Part shown: piece after piece, positions 35,061 through 41,183 of the stretch | Layout: each line of letters begins with the position of its first letter | Position numbering within the stretch: the first letter of the stretch is position 1 | From: Streptomyces olivochromogenes | GTDB taxonomy: Bacteria > Actinomycetota > Actinomycetes > Streptomycetales > Streptomycetaceae | Assembly: GCF_021538895.1 (NCBI RefSeq) | Contig: NZ_JADDRL010000085.1 | Location: 1-41,183 of the forward strand | Direction of reading: 5' to 3' | Length of the DNA: 41,183 nt | The notes under the pieces: generated by a model | What the model saw: the letters and a program-made list of their open reading frames with translations, nothing else | Told to the model about the DNA's origin: nothing | Database searches by the model: none | Made by a program: the position numbers and the translations under genes

Positions 35061-35372
35061 ATGGGTCAGAGCCAGGACCGCCTCTCCTACGACACCGGGG
35101 CCTCCAGCGAGGTGCAGGGCAGCCTGCAGGGCATCATCGGCCAGCTGGAGCGTGTACTGGGCGACCGCGAACGCGCGGTCAAGGCAGCGATGGCGGACTT
35201 CCAGGCCGACGGGGTCTCGGACGAGTACCACGGCAAGGAGGTCCGCTGGAACCGTGCCGCGACCGAGGTCCGCAACATCATCCACCTCGTCCGCAACACG
35301 CTTGAGCAGAACGACGGCACCGCCCAGTCGACGGTGGCGAAGGCGCGGACGGCTGTCGACAACATCGGCTGA
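35061..35372 (+). CDS. ESAT-6-like protein (pore-forming ESAT-6 family)
   Basis: A 103-residue two-helix protein: MGQSQDRLSYDTGASSEVQGSLQGIIGQLERVLGDRERAVKAAMADFQADGVSDEYHGKEVRWNRAATEVRNIIHLV. The turn YHGKEVRW replaces WxG. It is similar to proteins annotated as pore-forming ESAT-6 family in Streptomyces. ATG at 35061 follows GGGGGATTGTGACG; a GTG two codons earlier is possible. It is the likely partner of the upstream WXG100-like protein. Confidence 0.85.
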   Translation: MGQSQDRLSYDTGASSEVQGSLQGIIGQLERVLGDRERAVKAAMADFQADGVSDEYHGKEVRWNRAATEVRNIIHLVRNTLEQNDGTAQSTVAKARTAVDNIG

Positions 35373-35435
35373 ACCCGGGCGTGTTACGGCGATGCGGTGA
35401 CGGCAACAACTGCGTGAATTCAACGGGGGTTCGAC

Positions 35436-35837
35436 ATGCCGACGTGGGACATCTCGCCCTCGGGCGTCCAGCACGTCCTCAACGAGACCGGAAAGGCGGC
35501 CGAGGGGCTCTCCAACACCGGTAAGGCGCTTGGGGAGACCATGACGAGCGCGGCGAGCTCGTCCGGCACCATCGTGCCGGGCAACCAGGTGCAGTGCGGG
35601 ATTCAGGGACCGGTCGCGGCGGCGCTGGGTGAGTTCCTCCAGGCGTACCAGAAGGACCTGATGTACGTGGCGAAGCGAACGTCGAACTCCCTCAACGGGG
35701 CGACCACCGCCACCAAGGAGTACATCAAGGGGAACCTGGAGATGGCCGCGCACGCGCAGACGAACGCGCTCAAGGAGCCAGTGATCGACCTGCCCGGGGA
35801 CAAGGGACAGCCCAAGGGATCTCAGGGGGGTCCGTGA
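35436..35837 (+). CDS. DUF6507 family protein of the ESX locus
   Basis: A 133-residue helical protein that begins MPTWDISPSGVQHVLNETGKAAEGL. A Gly/Ser break (AASSSGTIVPGNQVQCGIQGPVAAAL) separates helices, giving a WXG100-like hairpin form. It ends in a Pro/Gly/Lys tail. The family is found beside ESX substrates in Streptomyces and may be an adaptor or secretion partner of the large protein that follows. ATG at 35436 has GGGGG 7 bases upstream. The stop overlaps the next start by 4 bases. Confidence 0.8.
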   Translation: MPTWDISPSGVQHVLNETGKAAEGLSNTGKALGETMTSAASSSGTIVPGNQVQCGIQGPVAAALGEFLQAYQKDLMYVAKRTSNSLNGATTATKEYIKGNLEMAAHAQTNALKEPVIDLPGDKGQPKGSQGGP

Positions 35838-38413
35838 GCCCCGAACTCATCGACCCCGAGGGCATACCCGTCTTCATCGGCGACCTGGAACAGCTCAGCA
35901 CCGACGCTCTGCTGCTGACCGCGGAGGCGTCCGCCTTCCGGTTCGCCGGGGCGGACGTGCACGGCAAGTTCCAGGGACTGTCGGCCTGTTACTCAGCACC
36001 GGAGGCGGAGCAACTGTTCGCCACGACCGCTCCCGTGGCGGCCAAGGCGGACAAGTTCGCCGACGACCTCGAGAAGGTGGGCGCGGCACTCAGCGCCTAC
36101 GAGGCGGAGATCCAGCCGCTGGTGGCCAAGCTCAAGAGTCTGAAGGCGCGCGCCGAGAGCTTCCGGGCGGACATCGCGGGCGACGACCATTGGCTCGAGG
36201 ACAACGACAACGTCCAGCTCAACAACGACCTCTTCTACGACGTCAATACCACCCAAGTGGCCTTCTGGCAGGCCGAGCGCACCTGCCACAACAAGATCAC
36301 GGCGCTGGTGCACGGCACGACGCTGATCGTCGAGGACGGCGCGCAGGAACGTCTCCTCAAGCGGGGTACGTCCACCTACGGCTTCACCCAGGACCTCCTC
36401 GACCAGTCCGACGACCTGCCCTGGGGCAGGACGGTCGAGAAGGAACGGCACGGTCTGGACTGGCTGGGTCACCAGATCGTCGAGTTCGGGAAGGGCTTCT
36501 TCGTCGACGGCTTGTGGGGCACCATCCGCGGGCTCGGCACGATGGTCGGCTTCGACGGACTTGAAGCGATGGGCGAGGCGTGGACGCACCTGGGCAAGCT
36601 CGCGACCGGTATCGCCATCACGCTGAGCCCGCTCGGTACGGCGTACTGGTTGGCCCCCGACGACAAGCTCCCCTCCTACCTCCGGGAGTCCCGCCAGACG
36701 GTGGTCGACACCGGCAAGGCGCTGATCGCCTACGACGAGTGGGGCAAGAACCCGGCCCGGGCCGGCGGTGCGGTCACCTTCAACGCGCTCACGACCATCT
36801 TCACCGGCGGCGCGGGCTCGGCGGCGAAGAGTGGCGCCGTCGCCCGGACGCTGGGCGCGCTCGGCAAGGCGGGGCGGTGGGTCGACCCGATGACGTACAT
36901 CGGGAAGGCGGCAAAGTTCGGCACGGTGAAGGTGGGCGACCTGTTCGGGAGCCTGAAGAACCTCAAGGCGGGCGCGTACACGGACGTCCTCTCGGGGGCG
37001 GGGAAGGTCCAGCCGGACGGCAGCGTCCTCAAGATCGCCGACGATGTCCCGGTCGTGGTCGGCAACCACATCGAGTGGCCGGACGGGACCCGGCTCAACC
37101 TGGACGACGGGTCCGTGATCAAGCCAGACGGAACCCGTGCGGCGGCCAAGGTGGAACTGTCGGCGGCGGACCGGGCGATGCTGGAGCGGAGCCTGCCGCA
37201 TGGGGAAGCGGTGCTGGTGGGGGCCGGGGACGGTGTGGCGGCGCATGTCGGGGGCGAGGCCACGGCTCACGTCTCAGGCGACGCGACGGCTCGTACCGGG
37301 GGTGACGCGACGGCCCACGCTGACGGGAACGCGGCCACTCACATCGGTGAGCGCGCCGGGGCCCGTTCCACGGACACGCTGTCCTCGCATGACACCTCGG
37401 TGCATGCGACGGGCGGGGATCACAGCCCGGGTGCCGACGGCATCGGGGGCGGCCACGGCGACGGTGGTGACGCCAGCAGGACCGGTGGCCAGGATGGACC
37501 TGGGTCCGGCGAACACGATCCGCTGGTACGCGAACGCGAGATCATGCGGCAGCAAGTGGAGCGGGCCAACACGGATCCGAAGTGGTTCGCGGAGAACTAC
37601 CGGGACAATGGGTACCGGCGGTCCACCAAGTACACCGGAGGCTACGACCAGACCATCCCGCAACTGGTCCGCAACCCCTTCGGAGGACCGAACAAGTGGA
37701 TCGCAGCGAGCGACATGCCACCGCCGATCCGGGAGCATTACGTCAGCAATGTGCCCAAGCTCGGCAAGCGGTTGACGGTGAGCGACAAGATCCAGCACTT
37801 CTTGGACCAGCAGGCTGCCAAGCGCGACCGTGCCATCACGCACGACAAAGCTGCCGAGGCCAGGCTGGAGGCGGCCGAGAAGGCGTACGCGGCCGATCCG
37901 ACCAAGGAACTCGCCGAGGCCATGCGGCATGCTGAGGATGCACACCGGCCGCTGCACTCGGGCATGAACCGGGCGAGCGAAATGTTCGGCGAGCATGTCG
38001 CCGAACATCGGGCAATACCCGAGCACTTCCCCGATGCGGTACGCGTGGACGACGGAGCGTTTGGGAACAACCGGTTCGACCAGATCTACAAGACGCCCGA
38101 CGGCCGGTTCGTTGTCGTCGAGGCGAAGGGCTCGGAGCGCGCCAATCTCGGAGTCCGCAAGGGACACAGCGGGCGGCTGGTGAAGCAGGGTTCGCGGGAA
38201 TACTTCGAAACCATCCTTGAGGAAATGGAAAAGAGGGCCAAGAGGAACGAGAACAAGGGCCTGCTGGACAAGGCCGAGGCAGAACGCAAGCTGGCCGACG
38301 ACCTGGACAGGGCGCTCACCGACAAGAAGGTGGACTACGTCGTCGTCAAGGCGAAGTCCGACGGGGCTCAGTACGCTGGCTACGACATGTACCAGTTCGA
38401 TTTGACGAAATGA
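35834..38413 (+). CDS. large putative type VII secreted toxin with a C-terminal PD-(D/E)XK-like nuclease region
   Basis: An 859-residue protein with a GTG start overlapping the DUF6507 stop. Residues 1-180 are mainly helical and resemble an ESX secretion domain. Small-residue and hydrophobic segments follow (FGKGFFVDGLWGTIRGLGTMVGF, ITLSPLGTAYWLAP, AGGAVTFNALTTIFTGGAGSA). From about 470 to 570 there is a degenerate Gly/Ala/His/Asp-rich repeat (about ten residues per unit, such as HVSGDATARTGGDATAH). The C-terminal 150 residues have FDQIYKTPDGRFVVVEAKGS, giving Asp749, Glu763 and Lys765, a D-x13-E-x-K layout of restriction-fold nuclease toxins. An Imm49 gene overlaps its end. The nuclease activity and target (DNA or RNA) are inference. 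Confidence 0.75.
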   Translation: MSPELIDPEGIPVFIGDLEQLSTDALLLTAEASAFRFAGADVHGKFQGLSACYSAPEAEQLFATTAPVAAKADKFADDLEKVGAALSAYEAEIQPLVAKLKSLKARAESFRADIAGDDHWLEDNDNVQLNNDLFYDVNTTQVAFWQAERTCHNKITALVHGTTLIVEDGAQERLLKRGTSTYGFTQDLLDQSDDLPWGRTVEKERHGLDWLGHQIVEFGKGFFVDGLWGTIRGLGTMVGFDGLEAMGEAWTHLGKLATGIAITLSPLGTAYWLAPDDKLPSYLRESRQTVVDTGKALIAYDEWGKNPARAGGAVTFNALTTIFTGGAGSAAKSGAVARTLGALGKAGRWVDPMTYIGKAAKFGTVKVGDLFGSLKNLKAGAYTDVLSGAGKVQPDGSVLKIADDVPVVVGNHIEWPDGTRLNLDDGSVIKPDGTRAAAKVELSAADRAMLERSLPHGEAVLVGAGDGVAAHVGGEATAHVSGDATARTGGDATAHADGNAATHIGERAGARSTDTLSSHDTSVHATGGDHSPGADGIGGGHGDGGDASRTGGQDGPGSGEHDPLVREREIMRQQVERANTDPKWFAENYRDNGYRRSTKYTGGYDQTIPQLVRNPFGGPNKWIAASDMPPPIREHYVSNVPKLGKRLTVSDKIQHFLDQQAAKRDRAITHDKAAEARLEAAEKAYAADPTKELAEAMRHAEDAHRPLHSGMNRASEMFGEHVAEHRAIPEHFPDAVRVDDGAFGNNRFDQIYKTPDGRFVVVEAKGSERANLGVRKGHSGRLVKQGSREYFETILEEMEKRAKRNENKGLLDKAEAERKLADDLDRALTDKKVDYVVVKAKSDGAQYAGYDMYQFDLTK

Positions 38414-39294
38414 GGAATCCGTCCGTGCCGACGAGGATTTCGCGCCCCCCGGTCGAGGGCGGCCATCCGGACCCGGAAGCGTTCCGGAAGGTGCTCAACG
38501 AGCGGACCGTCGAGAGGATCGAGCGCCTCGAATCGGCTCCCGACGCACTCGGGCGGACCTTCAGCAGCGCCCTGAGCACGGCCACGCTCCAGTGCCTCAA
38601 CGACACCAGTGCCGCGATGCTCGAAACCTGGGAGGCCTGGACCATGGCCATGCAGGTCGGGTCCGCGCTGTTCGCCTCGGTCACCGCTCCCGCGGGCTCC
38701 ACCGTGCCGTGCATGATCGGCCACGAGGTCCGCAGCATTCCAGCTGTCGGGGTCACGCACTTCGCGGACGCCGGCACCTGGCTGGAAGCCTTCTGGCTCG
38801 CGGTGATCTGCCGTGACCAGGCTCGTATGACTCAGCTCTGCCAGGTCCCCATCGAGACCCTGCGGGCGTCGGGCGCCGTGTTCGAGGAGTACATCTACCA
38901 CTGGGTAGACGTCCTCCAGACGTACTGGCTGGAGCAGCCCGATCTCGGTGAGAAGCTGGTCGCCGCTTTCGAGGGAACCGATCCCGACCGGCTGCGGTTC
39001 ATCGACCGCGAGATGATGCTCAAGGTCCTGTATCCGCCGATCAACCTCTTCTACCGCTTCATCGGCCAGGACCCGGTCAAGTTCAACGAAGCGCTCGTAC
39101 AAACCCTCACGCTGCACAAGGAGTACTGGACCGCGGACTCCGAGCGCGAGGAATCCGGAGACGGGGACATTCCTCTCGCGGCCCTGGCCATCACCTGTCT
39201 CGCCTACGACGCCGGCCGCCCCGTCGAGGTCGAGTCGGAGTACCTGCCCGAGCACCTGCTGAAACGAAGCTGGCTCGGAGAGTTTCCGACGTGA
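38410..39294 (+). CDS. Imm49 family immunity protein
   Basis: A 294-residue mostly helical cytoplasmic protein. The stretches TWLEAFWLAVICRDQARMTQLCQVP, FEEYIYHWVDVLQTYWLEQPDLGEKLVAAFEGT and FNEALVQTLTLHKEYW, followed by PLAALAITCLAYDAG, match the Imm49 pattern known beside polymorphic and type VII toxins in Streptomyces. Its ATG overlaps the toxin stop (ATGA), so both would be made together and the producer protected. It presumably binds the nuclease domain of the upstream protein. Confidence 0.85.
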   Translation: MRNPSVPTRISRPPVEGGHPDPEAFRKVLNERTVERIERLESAPDALGRTFSSALSTATLQCLNDTSAAMLETWEAWTMAMQVGSALFASVTAPAGSTVPCMIGHEVRSIPAVGVTHFADAGTWLEAFWLAVICRDQARMTQLCQVPIETLRASGAVFEEYIYHWVDVLQTYWLEQPDLGEKLVAAFEGTDPDRLRFIDREMMLKVLYPPINLFYRFIGQDPVKFNEALVQTLTLHKEYWTADSEREESGDGDIPLAALAITCLAYDAGRPVEVESEYLPEHLLKRSWLGEFPT

Positions 39295-39572
39295 CCGCCC
39301 AGGACTACGACAGCCAACTGCTGGAGTCCGTCTCGGTAAGGCGCCGGCGCCTCCGCGATGCCCTCCTCTTCGGGGCCCAGCGGCAACGCCGTTCCGTCGA
39401 CGAGCGGGTGGGAAAGGTCTTCGCCGGAGTCGTGGTCGCGGCCGTTCTGTGTGCCGGGTGTGTGGGGTGGTCGTTCGTTTCGCATCGGGTCATCGGCAAG
39501 AGCCCGTACGGAGGTTCCGTGCAGCCTTCGGCCGGGGTCGCCACACCCTCCGGCGCCCCTTCCACCCGGTGA
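39291..39572 (+). CDS. small single-pass membrane protein of the ESX locus
   Basis: A 93-residue protein with a GTG start overlapping the Imm49 stop. A basic cytoplasmic region (VRRRRLRDALLFGAQRQRRSVDERVGK) is followed by one hydrophobic helix (VFAGVVVAAVLCAGCVGWSFV) and a Ser/Pro/Gly-rich outer tail. I recognise similar proteins just before eccD in Streptomyces ESX loci. It may be a small accessory part of the secretion channel; nothing more can be said. Confidence 0.75.
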   Translation: MTAQDYDSQLLESVSVRRRRLRDALLFGAQRQRRSVDERVGKVFAGVVVAAVLCAGCVGWSFVSHRVIGKSPYGGSVQPSAGVATPSGAPSTR

Positions 39573-39588
39573 TAGGTTCGAACACGTG

Positions 39589-40977
39589 ATGTCTGCGGGG
39601 GCCATGAATCGTACGGCGGCCAGTGGGACCGCGGTCGCCCTGAGTCGCGTCACCCTGGTCGGGGAGCGGCGTCGTATCGATCTCGTACTGCCGGCGCGGG
39701 AGCCGGTCGGGCTGTTGTTGCCCGAGATCCTTCGGCTGTTGGACGACCGGGTGGGCGAGCGGCCCGAGTTGCGGCATCTCGTGACCACGGACGGGTCCGC
39801 GCTCGACCACGACAGCACCCTTGAGTCCGCCGGCGTCCGCGACGGTGCCGTGCTGCGGCTGGTTCGGGCCGAGGACGCTCCGTCCGCGCCCGTCGTGCAC
39901 GACGTGAGCGACGAGGCTGCCGAGGATCTCGGTGGCCGGTCCTGGCGATGGGGGCCTGGATCCCGGCGCGTCACCGCCGGGCTCGCGACCGTGGGTTGGT
40001 CCGGCGCGGCCGGCGTGTTCGCGCGGGCCGCTTACGACCCTTCCGTCGTCGCGGGCGCGCTGCTCGCCGTGGCCGTCGTCGCCGCTCTCGCCGGGGCCCT
40101 GCTCGGGCGGGCCCGGCAGCAGCGCGGGCTCGTCACGACCCTCCTCTGCTCGGCCGGGGTGCTGGGCATGCTGGGGATGTCCTCCCTCGCCGACGGCCGC
40201 GGCTGGTCCGCCGCGCTGTACGTGGCAGCCCTGGCCTCGGTGGGTGTCGTCACGCTGGTGCTGCTGGGGTGCTTCACGGCGCTGGGGCGCGGTGGGCCGG
40301 TCGGTGCGGCCGCTGCCGGTGTCACCGTGCTCGGCTGGGAGGGCGTCGTCGCCGTGCAGTCGGGGGCGGAGACCGCCGGGCAGCAGGCCCGGGTGGGGGC
40401 CGTACTCGCCGTCGCGTCGGTCGTGGTGCTCGGCCTGCTGCCGCGTCTCGCGCTCATGGCCTCCGGGTTGGCCGGGCTCGACGACCGACGGGCCAGTGGG
40501 GTCTCGGTGAGCCGGTACCAGGTGTCCGCGGCCCTGGCGGCCGCGCATCGCGGACTGGTGCTCGCCACGGTCGCGGTGGCCGTGTCGGCGGCGGTGGCGG
40601 GGGTGTGGGCGCTGCGAGCTCCCACGGTGTGGACCGTGCCGCTCGCCCTCGTCACGGCGGTGGTGATGGTGCTGCGGGCCCGGGCTTTCCCTCTGGTCGC
40701 CGAGGTCGTGGTGTTGCTGGCGGGCGGCGCCGTGGTGGCGGTCAGGCTGTTGTCGGTGTGGGTGGAGCGGTCCGGTGCCACGGGTCCGGCGCTGGCCGTG
40801 CTCGCGGCGCTGGCGATGTTGCCGCTGGCCGTGCTCGTGGTGCAGCCCGCCGAGCATGTGCGGGTACGGCTGCGGCGGGCGGGTGACCTGCTGGAGTCCG
40901 TGGGCGTCATGGCACTGCTTCCGCTGCTCATCGGGGTCTTCGGCGTGTACGGGCGTCTGCTCGGCACCTTCGCTTAG
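39589..40977 (+). CDS. eccD: type VII secretion integral membrane protein EccD
   Basis: A 462-residue protein. Residues about 10-95 are a ubiquitin-like (YukD-type) domain (LSRVTLVGERRRIDLVLP, LLLPEILRLLDDRVG, TLESAGVRDGAVLRLV). About eleven hydrophobic helices follow, as in EccD, the membrane core of the ESX channel. ATG at 39589 is preferred; GTG at 39586 or ATG at 39604 (with GCGGGGG before it) are possible. It lies 16 bases after the small membrane protein, so it is likely in the same operon as the toxin and immunity genes. Confidence 0.92.
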   Translation: MSAGAMNRTAASGTAVALSRVTLVGERRRIDLVLPAREPVGLLLPEILRLLDDRVGERPELRHLVTTDGSALDHDSTLESAGVRDGAVLRLVRAEDAPSAPVVHDVSDEAAEDLGGRSWRWGPGSRRVTAGLATVGWSGAAGVFARAAYDPSVVAGALLAVAVVAALAGALLGRARQQRGLVTTLLCSAGVLGMLGMSSLADGRGWSAALYVAALASVGVVTLVLLGCFTALGRGGPVGAAAAGVTVLGWEGVVAVQSGAETAGQQARVGAVLAVASVVVLGLLPRLALMASGLAGLDDRRASGVSVSRYQVSAALAAAHRGLVLATVAVAVSAAVAGVWALRAPTVWTVPLALVTAVVMVLRARAFPLVAEVVVLLAGGAVVAVRLLSVWVERSGATGPALAVLAALAMLPLAVLVVQPAEHVRVRLRRAGDLLESVGVMALLPLLIGVFGVYGRLLGTFA

Positions 40978-40990
40978 GAGACGGGACGAA

Positions 40991-41183
40991 ATGGCTCAGG
41001 GGGAACAGGAGCAGCAACAGCAGGGCGGCGGCGACTGGCAGCACGATGTGCTGCGGCAGTTGGCTCAGCACGGGCAGCACGGGCAGCACGGGCAGCAGGG
41101 AACGTCGGCGGGTGCCGGCGAGCCCGCCCTGCGTCTCGTTCACTCCGCCGATCCCGAACCTCCGCGGGAAACCGCCATACGTC
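40991..41183 (+). CDS. Gln-rich N-terminus of an ESX-associated protein (partial, cut by window end)
   Basis: ATG at 40991 follows GGAG, 13 bases after the eccD stop. The first 64 residues are Gln/Gly/His-rich (MAQGEQEQQQQGGGDWQHDVLRQLAQHGQHG...). In Streptomyces ESX loci the gene after eccD often encodes a MinD/ParA-like ATPase with such a disordered Gln/Pro-rich head; the DWQHDVLRQL motif fits, but the ATPase domain is beyond the window. Three perfect 9-base repeats encode QHG. Confidence 0.7.
   Translation, partial: MAQGEQEQQQQGGGDWQHDVLRQLAQHGQHGQHGQQGTSAGAGEPALRLVHSADPEPPRETAIR
41066..41092 (+). repeat. three tandem 9-base repeats encoding QHG
   Basis: CAGCACGGG occurs three times in a row and a fourth, altered copy (CAGCAGGG) follows. 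The repeats keep the frame and encode Gln-His-Gly units in a disordered region. Confidence 0.8.

Overview
The window is high-GC actinobacterial chromosome, almost certainly Streptomyces. The signs are strong GC bias at third codon positions, many GTG starts, 4-base start/stop overlaps, and families typical of the genus: XRE/DUF5753 with DUF397, DUF6507, a Streptomyces-type ESX locus and a CsoR-box copZ-copA pair. No CRISPR array, rRNA or tRNA was seen. The species cannot be named from this.

Layout. 1-42 is the tail of an unidentified gene, ending at a bidirectional terminator. 101-7492 (minus strand) carries a long-chain acyl-CoA ligase, a YfbK-like VWA lipoprotein, a MITE-like palindromic element with CTAG flanks, and an ABC-2 permease coupled to an unusual S15 hydrolase/ABC-ATPase fusion. 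7608-10660 has a GNAT acetyltransferase, an APC amino-acid permease and a lipoprotein. 10722-17890 is a myo-inositol catabolic cluster (mmsA/iolA, iolD, iolB, a TIM-barrel aldolase candidate, iolC) with a divergent IolE/IolI-like isomerase/dehydratase. 17959-18876 is a decayed AraC regulator. 19184-23662 has a tiny HTH protein, a zinc alcohol dehydrogenase, an MMPL exporter and its divergent TetR regulator with a tandem operator. 23714-26490 is a CsoR-type copper efflux unit. 26491-27202 has no recognised protein but holds a promoter, twin hairpins with identical loops, a U-tract terminator and a very long hairpin. 27203-32026 has citrate synthase, a RecD2-like helicase and ribokinase. 32206-34304 is an XRE/DUF397 locus with small companion genes and a lipoprotein. 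34694-41183 is a type VII (ESX) secretion locus.

How genes work together. IolC, IolB, IolD and MmsA cover most of the path from diketo-inositol to acetyl-CoA; the barrel protein next to iolC is the best candidate for the missing aldolase step. CopZ would hand Cu(I) to CopA. The ESX locus encodes two small WXG100-like proteins, a DUF6507 protein, an 859-residue protein with a C-terminal PD-(D/E)XK-like nuclease region, an Imm49 immunity protein overlapping its stop codon, a small membrane protein, EccD and the start of a Gln-rich protein. Most neighbours in that chain overlap, which suggests one operon for a secreted nuclease toxin, its immunity protein and part of the secretion channel.

The least-explained items are the structured intergenic region at 26.5-27.2 kb, the toxin/immunity/EccD unit, the hydrolase-ABC fusion and the MITE that ends exactly at a stop codon. 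All identifications come from reading motifs; no database search was run.
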